64,000 nt of DNA from Lunatimonas sp. Lineage in GTDB: Bacteria > Bacteroidota > Bacteroidia > Cytophagales > Cyclobacteriaceae. Below the pieces are notes generated by a model, which was given only the letters and a program-made list of their open reading frames with translations, did no database searches and was not told where the DNA came from. The stretch is from NCBI RefSeq assembly GCF_020832325.1, contig NZ_JAFIEU010000017.1:120853-184852 (forward strand), in the 5' to 3' direction. Shown here one piece after another: positions 42,901 through 50,898 of the stretch. How positions within the stretch are numbered: the stretch's first letter is position 1; every line of letters begins with the position of its first letter. Position numbers and translations under genes: made by a program.

Positions 42901-43046
42901 CTTCCCTGAAAGTGCTTCATATATTCTGCCACTTCTTTATTTGCGGCGTACTCGTTGACCCAGTCTTCTTTTTCTTTTTTGCATCCCTGTGATACTAGCA
43001 GGATCGCTAGTAAGGATAGGAAATGTCTTTTTAAACGCAACATCAT
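39981..43046 (-). CDS. PVC-type heme-binding CxxCH lipoprotein (beta-propeller, HEAT, cytochrome c)
   Basis: A ~1021-residue lipoprotein (lipobox VSQGC, then KKEKED). It has the same modular layout as 27747-31265: a beta-propeller (~60-420) with FEDTNGDGVFDK and DGAVYLTDWYDS motifs, HEAT-like repeats (~440-830), and a c-type cytochrome module with CLSCH (about residue 920) followed by GGLLGPDLSGYD. Identity to the other protein is low outside these motifs. The C-terminus ends in the cytochrome (LVAYLSE) without the extra beta domain. It is probably a periplasmic sugar dehydrogenase feeding electrons to the chain. Tandem ATGs at 43043 and 43046 are both possible. Confidence 0.9.
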   Translation of the reverse strand: MMLRLKRHFLSLLAILLVSQGCKKEKEDWVNEYAANKEVAEYMKHFQGRGAVTDPNSFPSSPEDALTLFKPAFDLEISLVLAEPEIVQPVELNFDHKGRLWVVQYNQYPYPKGLKVTSIDNHTRVTFDKTPDAPPSGVQGADKITFFEDTNGDGVFDKSTDAITGLNIATSVLVGRGKIWVLTPPYLLSYPDSNDDGIPDADPTVHASGFGLEDTHAIANSLTWGPDGWLYGVQGSTTTSNIQTKQSKDVRFLGQAVWRFHPESETFELFAEGGGNNPFNLEFDSKGRIFSGSNGSDRGPYYKQGGYYVKSWGKHGPLTNPYAFGYLPNMPLEGEKKRFTHGMIRYEAGLLPERYRGKLLALNPLHNYVQLTRLESWGSSFQVVDEDISLVSSDKWFRPIDIKTGPDGAVYLTDWYDSRLTHVDPRDTWHKSSGRIYRLSPKGDSHGYRTGDLSLLTTKELIALLSHDNKWYRQQAQRIFGDRKDREAILPLQNLLKTSEGQLALEALWALHSSGGLTDEQALEALSHTDPYVRMWTVRLLGDRMHVADGIASKIAELAASEKQLEVLSQLASTAKRLPAPHAIPIIQKLVVREDLENDPDLPLQIWWATESIAGKDRDGLLTLFREKSSWKQPLVATALVGRLAQRWTMSGEPLDLEACEKLLELAGNNALEALVVNGIMEGLRGNTALHLPDKLQASIDLIYRNTGNAPLTLAIRQGNKTAITEALGIMENQEAPLPLRLNYITLMGEVDASEAVPILLRLIQKDPSSAIKQAALQASEAYNEPIIGTTLAELYPAIRADAYVREAAIHLFSVRDKWAKDFLKEIEETRTIHATDVPGLLARKFLLLNDEEVTQKVAKLWPKSMPWTSDKKTTEIRRMSGILANSNGDASAGKLVYRNTCLSCHRLNAEGGLLGPDLSGYDLSNKEYLLLHVVDPNADIREGYETYQFQTTDGRILEGRITKQEGNTIYLQPTHGGKVIILPENKVQSSNIMQWSSMPEGLLQELSTQEIQDLVAYLSE

Positions 43047-43073
43047 CACTAAAAGTAGCGAAAAAAGATAGAT

Positions 43074-43100
43074 AAAAAAAGGCCGGTTCGATGACCGGCC
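43074..43100 (-). terminator. Rho-independent terminator (minus strand)
   Basis: On the minus strand GGCCGGT and ACCGGCC (43081-43087 and 43094-43100) form a 7-bp stem with a 6-nt loop, followed by seven T (43074-43080). It ends the transcript of the 43108-43530 gene and separates it from the CxxCH gene. Confidence 0.85.
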
Positions 43101-43107
43101 ATTCTGT

Positions 43108-43530
43108 TTAAGCTTTCGCTTCTCTCAACCATTTCATGAGAGTCTGGTAAGTGATATCGTTTTGCTTACAAAACTCTACCTTGCTCATGTCGGCTGCGTC
43201 CGCTTTACTCCAAGCCTCCATCAATGCAGCTTTCTCTTCATTGGTGTAGGTTTTTCTGGTTCGTGTACCGGTTTTCTTGCCACTGTCCATACCAAAAATA
43301 TGGCTAAGCAAATCAAAGAATTTCGAAACATCCGCTTTAGACTCGATACCCATCTCTTTCAAATATTCGATGGCTGAATCATTTGAATTTTTGATAGCAA
43401 CTTTCTTTCCGCTTTTATAAGCCTCTTCAACAGACTTATATCGCTTGCCATCTTCATCTTCATAAACAAACGGTGACTCATTAGCCAGTAATTGGCTGTA
43501 CTCTTTAACAAACTCCTTAATATTTCCCAT
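43108..43530 (-). CDS. Small soluble protein with transposase-type HTH, unknown
   Basis: A 140-residue protein without signal peptide. Residues ~1-80 (FVYEDEDGKRYKSVEEAYKSG, LKEMGIESKADVSKFF) match no family I know. Residues ~92-140 (RTRKTYTNEEKAALMEAW to FCKQNDITYQTLMKWLREAKA) look like the helix-turn-helix of IS3/IS66-type transposases (FCKQNDITYQTLMKWL). There is no catalytic domain and the gene is intact with its own terminator, so it may be a domesticated DNA-binding protein. Alternatively it is the first ORF of a decayed insertion sequence. Confidence 0.72.
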   Translation of the reverse strand: MGNIKEFVKEYSQLLANESPFVYEDEDGKRYKSVEEAYKSGKKVAIKNSNDSAIEYLKEMGIESKADVSKFFDLLSHIFGMDSGKKTGTRTRKTYTNEEKAALMEAWSKADAADMSKVEFCKQNDITYQTLMKWLREAKA

Positions 43531-43876
43531 AAGTGATAAAGTAAATTAAGATTGATTATACAAATTTATAAAATTGATGTTAACAAACAATAGTCTTTTC
43601 ATATTAGATTTTAGTTTCAGCCTATATTTATATATTTTAACATTGTCCAACCAGATATATTGTGTGTCTGTTCCGGAATCCCCGTTTTTTTGTTGAAGTA
43701 ATGTCAGTGTTCTTTCGGTGGCGCTATATTGGTTTGAATAGCGCGATCGCGAAAAACCAAAAATAGATTTTCAAATTAGTTTCGGTTTGGTGCCTGAGTA
43801 GCGTCATTTTTTTTTAATTTTAGAATTAATTGCAAAAACATACAGTATTGGTAGTACCAATAAAAATTAATCAACT
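43531..43876. other. Upstream region of the Gfo/Idh gene, with a G/C palindrome
   Basis: This 346-bp gap is A/T-rich except for a stretch with GCGCTAT (43721-43727) and ATAGCGC (43738-43744), an inverted repeat with 10-bp spacing, which runs into the palindrome CGCGATCGCG (43742-43751). A second inverted repeat lies next to the gene start. I see no RNA gene and no exact -7 box. Confidence 0.5.
43847..43861 (+). promoter_or_regulatory. Inverted repeat before the Gfo/Idh gene (putative operator)
   Basis: ATTGGTA and TACCAAT flank a single central G, a perfect 15-bp palindrome ending 15 bases before the ATG at 43877. Its position over the expected transcription start suggests a repressor site; the regulator is not identified. 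Confidence 0.45.
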
Positions 43877-44962
43877 ATGACCCAAAACACAAAACCCGTA
43901 AGAATTCTAGTAGTTGGCTGTGGCAACATGGGCTCTTCTCATGCGCTGGCCTATCATCAACTGACTGATTTTGAGATAGTAGGTTTGGTATCAGGCGGTA
44001 AATCCAAGCAGGTATTGAACGAAAAGCTAGGAGGATCGTACGCTCTTTTCGATGATTATTTCGAGGCAATGGAGGCGACCAAGCCAGATGCAGTCAGTAT
44101 ATCAACGTATCCCGATACCCATGAACCCTACGCCGTGCATGCGATTGAACAGGGATGTCACGTATTCGTGGAAAAGCCGCTGGCTGATACGGTAGAAGGT
44201 GCGCAACGAGTCGTAGATGCTGCTACGGCACACGGGAAAAAACTGGTAGTGGGCTATATTTTACGTCATCATCCATCGTGGGAGCGGTTTATCGCCGAGA
44301 GCCACAAGTTGGGTAAGCCTTTGGTCATGCGGATGAATCTGAATCAACAAAGCGAGGGCAGTATGTGGACTCTTCACCGAAACCTCATGAAGTCACTCAG
44401 CCCAATTGTAGACTGCGGTGTGCATTATATTGATGTCATGTGTCAAATGACGCGCTCAAAACCAACGCAGGTGTATGCGATAGGGGCTAGATTGACGGAG
44501 GAGATTCCCGCAGGCAACTATAATTACGGAAACCTTCAGATTCGATTTGAGGACGGATCGGTGGGCTGGTACGAGGCAGGATGGGGTCCCATGGTCAGCG
44601 AAACAGCGTTTTTTATCAAGGATGTATTCGGGCCACAGGGGTCTGTGTCTATTGTGGCAAAAGATGCGGGGGGTTCAGGCAAATCCGATAGCATCGAAGC
44701 CCATACCAAAACAGAATCCTTGTTGGTCCACAGTGGGGATCTGAATTCAGAGGAGAAATTTGCAAAGGACGATCAATGGATTGACCTAACCGATGAACCC
44801 GACCACAATGGCCTGTGCAAGCGTGAACAGGAATACTTCTTAAGGGCGATCAGAGAAGATATTGATCTTTCAGACCACATGACAGATGCCGTGAATAGCC
44901 TTCGAATAGCGTTTGCCTGCGATGAATCGGTGAGAACCGGACAGGTCGTAAAGCTAGGCTAG
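43877..44962 (+). CDS. Gfo/Idh/MocA-family oxidoreductase (cytoplasmic)
   Basis: A 361-residue NAD(P)-dependent dehydrogenase without a signal peptide. Rossmann motif GCGNMGSSHA; catalytic block HVFVEKPLAD with the EKP lysine; VVGYILRHHPSW; and the substrate-site block IVDCGVHYIDVMCQM with Asp and His. It is a myo-inositol- or sugar-dehydrogenase-like enzyme. The next gene, 48 bases on, is a 3-hydroxyacyl-CoA-dehydrogenase-like protein, so the pair probably serves one carbohydrate or polyol route. A palindrome just upstream suggests specific control. Confidence 0.92.
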   Translation: MTQNTKPVRILVVGCGNMGSSHALAYHQLTDFEIVGLVSGGKSKQVLNEKLGGSYALFDDYFEAMEATKPDAVSISTYPDTHEPYAVHAIEQGCHVFVEKPLADTVEGAQRVVDAATAHGKKLVVGYILRHHPSWERFIAESHKLGKPLVMRMNLNQQSEGSMWTLHRNLMKSLSPIVDCGVHYIDVMCQMTRSKPTQVYAIGARLTEEIPAGNYNYGNLQIRFEDGSVGWYEAGWGPMVSETAFFIKDVFGPQGSVSIVAKDAGGSGKSDSIEAHTKTESLLVHSGDLNSEEKFAKDDQWIDLTDEPDHNGLCKREQEYFLRAIREDIDLSDHMTDAVNSLRIAFACDESVRTGQVVKLG

Positions 44963-45010
44963 GAAGAATGAGGTTTGGACAGGTTGTATACATAAAGATA
45001 AGCTAAAGAA

Positions 45011-46033
45011 ATGAACTATTCGATGGAGCCCGGAGAGATACCGATTGGTATGGTAGGCCTAGGGCTGATGGGTAGCAGTATTACGGTGTGTATGCTCATT
45101 GCAGGTCATCCGGTGATCGGTGTAGAGCCGGTTTCAGAAAATGTAGCAAATAGTCTGCAAAGAGTCCGAAATTACTTGGACGTTGCTTGGCAGAAGGGAT
45201 TGGTTACTGAAAAACCCGATGCTTATCTGTCGCGTTTGACACTGAGCGATGATTTTGACTCCTTGGGTCCGGCTAAGATTGTGATTGAGTCGGTGAAGGA
45301 AGATATGGATATAAAGCGACAGGTATTTGCTAAAATTGATAAAGTCGTAAGCGATGATGCGATCCTATCTTCCAATACGTCGGCAATCCCGATTTCTGAC
45401 CTTCAGACGTTTGTAAGCTCACCGCAGCGGTTTTTTGGCCTCCATTGGATGCAACCTGCCCATACCACCCGGTTTTTGGAGATTATCTGCGGGAACCAAA
45501 GTGACCGGGACATCGCAGATTATCTGTACCAACTGGCTGAAAAGTGGGACAAAGAACCTGTTTTGGTCAAAAAGGATATTCGTGGATTTATCGGAAACCG
45601 GCTGATGTATGCCATGTACCGGGAGGCGCTTCACTTGGTGCAAGAGGACTATGCGACCGTGGAGGACGTAGACAGAGCCTGCCGAAATGTAGCAGGATAT
45701 TTTATTCCGATGGTTGGGGTATTTCGTTGGATGGATTTTACCGGCATCGGTGCCTATCATACCGTCATGAAGGAGTTGTTTCCAACCCTCAGCAACGCGC
45801 AAGAGCCCAATAAACTTATTAGTGAGATCGTAGAGGAGGGGGGGAATGGTGTTTTCAACGGTAGGGGGTTTTATACCTATACCGAGGAGGAGCGAAAGCT
45901 GTGGGAAGAAGCCTACAGTCGATTTACCTACGAGATCAGAGAGCTTGCTCTGAAATACCCCCACGATGTCGTGAAAAAGAAGTTGGAGCAGAACGAGGAC
46001 TTGGATTTACCGGAGCAAACCCCGTATTCATGA
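45011..46033 (+). CDS. 3-hydroxyacyl-CoA dehydrogenase-like NAD oxidoreductase
   Basis: A 340-residue protein with the two-domain fold of 3-hydroxyacyl-CoA dehydrogenases: N-terminal Rossmann GMVGLGLMGSSITV, catalytic SSNTSAIPISDL and FGLHWMQPAH (the catalytic His region), and C-terminal helical domain FIGNRLMYAMYREAL. The catalytic His is followed by W-M-Q-P rather than F-N-P, unlike the classical FadB type and closer to L-gulonate or carnitine dehydrogenase relatives. It lies next to a Gfo/Idh enzyme, which favours a sugar-acid substrate. Its stop overlaps the following lipoprotein ATG as ATGA. Confidence 0.85.
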   Translation: MNYSMEPGEIPIGMVGLGLMGSSITVCMLIAGHPVIGVEPVSENVANSLQRVRNYLDVAWQKGLVTEKPDAYLSRLTLSDDFDSLGPAKIVIESVKEDMDIKRQVFAKIDKVVSDDAILSSNTSAIPISDLQTFVSSPQRFFGLHWMQPAHTTRFLEIICGNQSDRDIADYLYQLAEKWDKEPVLVKKDIRGFIGNRLMYAMYREALHLVQEDYATVEDVDRACRNVAGYFIPMVGVFRWMDFTGIGAYHTVMKELFPTLSNAQEPNKLISEIVEEGGNGVFNGRGFYTYTEEERKLWEEAYSRFTYEIRELALKYPHDVVKKKLEQNEDLDLPEQTPYS

Positions 46034-46413
46034 GACACAGGGATATCCATGGAAGAGTAAGGGCTTTACTTTACCTATCTATGGGTATCCTTCTTTTTTG
46101 TGCCTGCAACGGTAGCCAACGCGATCGGTTGGATGGGGACGCATGGGGTACCTACTGGTTTCAGGGAACCTCAGAAATAAGTAGTTTTGACTTACTCCCA
46201 TACCGTTATGGTGAACCTCGAGAAGGGGAGGTTGTCTTAGTTTTTGTTACAGAAGTCTTATCCCAAAAGAATCAGGTAAAATTAGATCACCCGGAAAGCG
46301 CGGGCCGAGATGCGGTAAAGGTGTTAACCCTTAATAAGACGAATCTCCGAAAAGTGACTATTGGAATAAAAACAAACTCCAAGATATCCGCTACAGAAAG
46401 GAGCTTCAGTTAG
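46030..46413 (+). pseudogene. Truncated lipoprotein (N-terminal part of a Bacteroidetes lipoprotein family)
   Basis: Encodes 127 residues: a signal peptide with lipobox LFCAC, then DAWGTYWFQGTSEISSFDL, YRYGEPREGEVVLVFVTE and QVKLDHPESAGRDAVKVLTLN. These blocks match, from memory, a family of ~280-residue Bacteroidetes lipoproteins of unknown function (often mislabelled septum-formation inhibitor). The family normally continues for another ~150 residues after this point. Here the frame changes to unrelated sequence (LRKVTIGIKTNSK...) and stops, so the gene seems truncated or frameshifted. It starts by ATGA overlap with the dehydrogenase and ends 4 bases before the GT-C gene. If expressed, it is a short surface lipoprotein. 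Confidence 0.6.
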
Positions 46414-46417
46414 TACC

Positions 46418-47737
46418 ATGAAAGGGCTTCCCATTCGTTTTTTGGCTATCTCATCGGTGTTTTTAGGGTGCATTGGGCTGATAGGTTATTCCTTTACGAG
46501 AGATCAATCGGTACCGCTGATGGCACTGTATGGGATAAGTTTTGCTTGCTTTTTTTGGCTCTATCGAATAGCCCAAGGTGAAAACCTAGCCTTGGGGTAC
46601 TTTTTTGGTTTGGGTCTATTAGCTAGGGTCCTATTGGTATTTTCTTGGCCAACGCTGTCCGACGATTTTGCCAGATTTCTCTGGGATGGCTACTTGGTGC
46701 TGCAGGGTATTAGTCCATATGCCTTTACGCCTGATACACTTTTAGCCAAGGAGGGTATCGCGGAGGCTCCGTTTCTTTCAGCGTTGCATCCATTGCTGAA
46801 TTCATCGGGGTACTACAGTATTTATCCTCCCGTGAATCAGTTATTTTTTGCTCTTTCGGTGTACGTTGGGCAATCGGATTTTTTTCACGCTTTGGTGTTT
46901 TTGCGGATCGTATTGATAGCTGCTGAGGGTTTGGTTTTTTTCGTAATGCATAAAATGCTGTTAAGCCAAGGGCTTTCACCCAAGAAAACATTGCTTTATG
47001 CACTTAACCCGCTGGTGATTCTTGAGATAGCCGGAAACCTACATTTTGAAGGATTGATGTTGCTGGCAGTATTGGGGACTTTTTGGCTTTTTCGTCGAAG
47101 ATCTGTTTGGTCTGGATGCTGCTTCGGTCTTGCTATAGCTATAAAACTTACGCCATTATTATTAGCGCCGATGCTGTTAGCAAAAAGTCGTTCTTTTTCC
47201 GATTTAGGTAAATTTACACTCGGTTTATTTTTGATGTTAGTTTGTTGTCTTTTACCAATTTATCCATTTCAAGATAATTTTTTTACAAGCTTTAGTCTTT
47301 ATTATGGGAAATTTGAGTTTAACGCTTCTATTTACTATTTGATTAGAGAAATATTCATGTTCTGGATAGACTACAATCCCATCCAATACGTGACTCCCCT
47401 GTTGTCGATAATCTCAGCCACTGCTATCCTGTGGTTAGCCATTCAATCTCGTATTCATTTGAATATCTATCAGTTATCTGTACTTAGTTATGTGTGTTAC
47501 TTAATGCTGCATGCGGTAGTACATCCTTGGTATATAATCCTTCCTTTGGGTTTAAGTGTTTTTACGAAGCTTCAAACCATGCAGGTCTGGTCAGCTTTTA
47601 TATTTCTCTCCTACGTTGCGTATCGAAGTGTCCCGGTACTGGAATCTCCCTGGGTGATTTTGGTCCAATATGTGGCCGTTTTGTTTTTCTTTTACAGAGA
47701 CATCCAAAATTTTAATACGGCTCAAACAATACCGTAG
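46418..47737 (+). CDS. GT-C type polytopic mannosyl/glycosyltransferase
   Basis: A 439-residue protein with about 11 hydrophobic segments. It has the GT-C hallmark acidic pair in the first periplasmic loop, SDDFARFLWDGYLVLQG, then YPPVNQLFFAL, LNPLVILEIAGNLHFEGLML and AIKLTPLLLAPM. These match polyprenol-phosphate-dependent mannosyltransferases (GT87/MptB-like). The sugar acceptor is unknown; in Bacteroidetes related enzymes modify lipids or carotenoid glycosides. A stand-alone LytTR regulator follows by 29 bases. Confidence 0.85.
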   Translation: MKGLPIRFLAISSVFLGCIGLIGYSFTRDQSVPLMALYGISFACFFWLYRIAQGENLALGYFFGLGLLARVLLVFSWPTLSDDFARFLWDGYLVLQGISPYAFTPDTLLAKEGIAEAPFLSALHPLLNSSGYYSIYPPVNQLFFALSVYVGQSDFFHALVFLRIVLIAAEGLVFFVMHKMLLSQGLSPKKTLLYALNPLVILEIAGNLHFEGLMLLAVLGTFWLFRRRSVWSGCCFGLAIAIKLTPLLLAPMLLAKSRSFSDLGKFTLGLFLMLVCCLLPIYPFQDNFFTSFSLYYGKFEFNASIYYLIREIFMFWIDYNPIQYVTPLLSIISATAILWLAIQSRIHLNIYQLSVLSYVCYLMLHAVVHPWYIILPLGLSVFTKLQTMQVWSAFIFLSYVAYRSVPVLESPWVILVQYVAVLFFFYRDIQNFNTAQTIP

Positions 47738-47766
47738 TGCTGTGGTTATGTAACTGATTTACATTA

Positions 47767-48183
47767 ATGAGCAACCATATGAAAATTAACGAAACACTGA
47801 AGGTTATTGCAGGTAATGGGACCAATGGCACGCATCTCAACACAAAGGAACTCTTGATTAAGAATGCAATATTTATCAGAGACAAGGGTTGCCTTACAAA
47901 AGTAGCCTATCCGGATATTGTGTATCTGAAGGGAGATGGAAACTATACCACCTTGGTGACTGCTAAAAAAACATACTCACTGCGAAACATTTTGAAGGAA
48001 TTTGAAGAGATTTTGCCGGATGAGTTGTTTATCCGTATTCACAAATCTTACATCGTAAACTTAGAACAGATCTCTACCATTTCTCCCAAGGAGTTGTGCG
48101 TGGCCAATGAAAAGGTGCCTGTAGGACGTACGTACTACCAATCCTTGATCAATGGTATTCAGAAATTAGGAAGTGGCGATTAA
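47767..48183 (+). CDS. Stand-alone LytTR DNA-binding protein
   Basis: A 138-residue protein. Residues ~30-130 are a LytTR domain: KNAIFIRDKGCLTKVAYPDIVYLKGDGNYTTLVTAKKTYSL, then LPDELFIRIHKSYIVNLEQI, the HKSYIVN signature. The N-terminal ~28 residues (MSNHMKINETLKVIAGNGTNG) are not a receiver domain, so it is not a classical response regulator. It may be constitutively active, or controlled by a protein partner. Adjacent targets would be the GT-C gene (same strand) or queA (convergent). The start is at 47767 or 47779. Confidence 0.88.
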   Translation: MSNHMKINETLKVIAGNGTNGTHLNTKELLIKNAIFIRDKGCLTKVAYPDIVYLKGDGNYTTLVTAKKTYSLRNILKEFEEILPDELFIRIHKSYIVNLEQISTISPKELCVANEKVPVGRTYYQSLINGIQKLGSGD

Positions 48184-48212
48184 CCAGTCATTGTGACAAC
48201 AGGAGACGCAAA

Positions 48213-49424
48213 TCAGGTGAGCCATAATAAACTACTGTCACCGTAACTTAGGAAACGGTAGTCGTTGGTTAGTGCTTCTTCGTAAATTTTTTTCCAAGCA
48301 CCTCCGGTGAATGCGGCAATCAAAAGGATAAGGGTTGATCCGGGCTGATGAAAATTGGTTATCAGTCCGGATACTACTTTGAAGGAATATCCCGGGTAAA
48401 TATAGATAGAAGTTTCACCTTCCAATTGGCTGATTCCCTGCGCATCCATCCAGTCCAGCACATGCTGAAAAACCTCTCGGAAATCAGGTAATTCAGTCTG
48501 ATGTTCGTAGGGGTAGGTTTGGGGAATTATAAATGTAGCATCCCCCTCTTTCAATAACTTTACTCCAAACCAATACAAGCTTTCCAAAGACCGAATGGAA
48601 GTGGTTCCCACAGCGACCACGCTTCCCTTGGCCTGTACCAATGCCTCGAGGTTTTCCCGTGAAAAGACCATTTGCTCGCCGTGCATGGAGTGTTCTTTTA
48701 CATTCTCTACCGCGATAGGTTGGAAGGTACCCGCGCTGACGTGTAGGGTCAAATAATCCAAAGATATCCCTTTGTCTTTAAGGTTTCTGAGGATCTCTGG
48801 GGTGAAATGCAATCCAGCGGTCGGTGCCGCCACCGCGCCTTTTACCTGAGAGTATACTGTTTGGTACCGTTCGCTATCCTCTTCGGTAGCTTCTCGGTTG
48901 AGGTAGGGTGGAAGGGGAAGTTTGCCGATGGCCTCTACTAGTGAAGCGAATGGTTCCCGTTGATCCCAAGTTAGCTGTACCAGTCGTTTTTCCCGGTCTA
49001 CCAAGGTAGCGGTGAGGTTGATTATTCGGCCAGATAGCTCCACCTGTTTTTTAAGCTCCTCGCCAGACTTCCATCGTTTCAAGTTGCCTATCAGGGTTTC
49101 CCAAGTAGTTGACTCGGTTTCTTCCATCACGGTTTGTATTACTGTACTAGGTGATATAGGCTTTAGCAAGAATATTTCAATCCACGCACCTGTTTCCCGC
49201 TGAAAAAATAGCCTGGCAGGTATCACCTTGGTGTTATTAAATACCAACAGGGAATCGGCGGGAATCAATGAGGGTAGATCTTGAAATTGGTGATGTTGAA
49301 TTTCCTGGTCCTTATACCATAGCAACTTGGAAGTGTCTCGCTGTGCTAGGGGAAACTTGGCGATCCGATGCTCGGGCAACTCATACCAGAAATCTGTCTT
49401 TTGTAACATGGATTGGTTAGACAT
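48213..49424 (-). CDS. queA: S-adenosylmethionine:tRNA ribosyltransferase-isomerase (QueA)
   Basis: QueA transfers and isomerises the ribose of SAM onto preQ1 at the wobble position of tRNAs with GUN anticodons, the last-but-one step of queuosine synthesis. The 403-residue product contains FWYELPEHRIAKFPLAQRDTSKLL, LLVFNNTKVIPARL, GAVAAPTAGLHFTPEIL and TLHVSAGTFQPI, and LITNFHQPGSTLILLIAAF near the end; all are QueA signatures. The ATG at 49424 was chosen because a -7 box at 49480-49487 would start transcription near the first in-frame ATG (49472). Confidence 0.94.
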   Translation of the reverse strand: MSNQSMLQKTDFWYELPEHRIAKFPLAQRDTSKLLWYKDQEIQHHQFQDLPSLIPADSLLVFNNTKVIPARLFFQRETGAWIEIFLLKPISPSTVIQTVMEETESTTWETLIGNLKRWKSGEELKKQVELSGRIINLTATLVDREKRLVQLTWDQREPFASLVEAIGKLPLPPYLNREATEEDSERYQTVYSQVKGAVAAPTAGLHFTPEILRNLKDKGISLDYLTLHVSAGTFQPIAVENVKEHSMHGEQMVFSRENLEALVQAKGSVVAVGTTSIRSLESLYWFGVKLLKEGDATFIIPQTYPYEHQTELPDFREVFQHVLDWMDAQGISQLEGETSIYIYPGYSFKVVSGLITNFHQPGSTLILLIAAFTGGAWKKIYEEALTNDYRFLSYGDSSLLWLT

Positions 49425-49479
49425 GGTAGCGATGTGGGGAAACAATGGGGATAAATCCTTAGTTTTGGTCAATCGACGG

Positions 49480-49487
49480 CAAATATA
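49480..49487 (-). promoter_or_regulatory. Candidate -7 box for queA (TATATTTG on the minus strand)
   Basis: An exact TAnnTTTG match giving a 5' leader of about 50 bases to the ATG at 49424. No clear -33 is visible. Confidence 0.38.
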
Positions 49488-49701
49488 AAGGATTTATTCG
49501 TAGTGGTTTTGCGTGCCTCTAAGATTTAGATCAGGAAGCAAAGGTAATGCGTAGCGATGGTTTTTGTGCCACTTGGCTAGGGACTACTCGGCGGAATGTT
49601 TCCCTCTAGTGTTCTAAAAAAAGCCGGCACCCTACGGATGGATTAGGTTTTCTCTGCCAGTTGGATGAGTTAATACCGTTGAATTCTATTTTACAACAAC
49701 T

Positions 49702-50817
49702 ATGAACAAAACGACAGAAAAAATACGAGTTTCCGCATCGTTTGAGCCGTTGCACTTGAAGTTTAAGTTTGATGCGGGCACATCGAGAGGGGTTTTGCAG
49801 GAAAAGCATAACTACTTGCTACGGATTCGGTCGGATACTTATCCAGGTTTGGTTGGGATAGGGGAGGCAGGACCGTTGGTAGGACTAAGCTTGGATGATC
49901 GAAAGGATTTTCGAGCATGTCTTCAACAGGTGTGCGATGGCTTGCAGGGGGTGGCGTTTTCTACAGATCCAGACATGATTCTTAAAGAGGTAGCCGCATT
50001 GGTGCTGGAGGGTCTCCCCAGTATCCGTTTTGCGTTGGAAACTGCCTTATTGGATCTGATTCATGGGGGAAGGCGCCGCATTTTCCCAAATAGATTTTTC
50101 GACAATCAAGTACCCATACCCATCAACGGTTTGGTATGGATGGGAGAAGTGGAATTTATGGAACGGCAGATCGAGGAAAAGCTGGCCGCTGGGTTTTCCT
50201 GCATCAAGATGAAAATCGGTGCGATTGACTTTGATACGGAATACCACTTGCTAAAAAAGGTACGGAAGCGGTATAGAAAAGAAGAAATTACCCTGAGGGT
50301 AGATGCCAATGGGGCATTTTCTCCGGAAGACGCATTGACCAAGCTGGAAAAGTTGTCCGCATTGGATCTTCATAGTATCGAACAGCCGATAGGACAGGGA
50401 CAGTGGGAAGAGATGGCGAAGCTATGTGCACATTCTCCAGTACCCATCGCATTGGATGAAGAGTTGATCGGTATTTTTGATGAGGCAGAAAAGAGTAAAC
50501 TACTCGCTAATGTGATGCCTGCTTTTATCATTTTAAAACCCACCCTGCTGGGAGGCATTTACGAAACAACGACATGGATCCGTTTGGCAGAGGAAAAAGG
50601 GATAGGTTGGTGGATGACCTCCGCCTTGGAGAGCAATGTTGGGTTAAATGCCATAGCGCAATTTACAGCTACCTTTGAATCGGAAATGCCACAGGGTTTG
50701 GGAACAGGCCAACTGTATCACAACAATATTGATTCACCGTTATTGGTTAGAGCCGGATACCTATGGTATGATGCAGAAAAAAGGTGGGCGAACATTCCTG
50801 GTGGGGAGATAAATTAA
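49702..50817 (+). CDS. menC: o-Succinylbenzoate synthase (enolase superfamily)
   Basis: A 371-residue enolase-superfamily enzyme that dehydrates SHCHC to o-succinylbenzoate in menaquinone synthesis. The catalytic lysine pair is in SCIKMKIG (K169, K171). The metal ligands are D201 (LRVDANGAF), E227 (HSIEQPI) and D252 (ALDEELIG); a second Lys lies in FIILKPTLLGG. This arrangement, with the IPINGLVWMG block, is typical of Bacteroidetes MenC. Dipeptide epimerases share the fold but differ in these blocks. It is separated from other men genes here. Confidence 0.88.
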   Translation: MNKTTEKIRVSASFEPLHLKFKFDAGTSRGVLQEKHNYLLRIRSDTYPGLVGIGEAGPLVGLSLDDRKDFRACLQQVCDGLQGVAFSTDPDMILKEVAALVLEGLPSIRFALETALLDLIHGGRRRIFPNRFFDNQVPIPINGLVWMGEVEFMERQIEEKLAAGFSCIKMKIGAIDFDTEYHLLKKVRKRYRKEEITLRVDANGAFSPEDALTKLEKLSALDLHSIEQPIGQGQWEEMAKLCAHSPVPIALDEELIGIFDEAEKSKLLANVMPAFIILKPTLLGGIYETTTWIRLAEEKGIGWWMTSALESNVGLNAIAQFTATFESEMPQGLGTGQLYHNNIDSPLLVRAGYLWYDAEKRWANIPGGEIN

Positions 50818-50898
50818 AGACCGATTATCCTATATTACCGTGGTAAAATTGATGTAAATGCCTATCTTTAAGAGATTGTCGTTTGATTTGATACCTTC

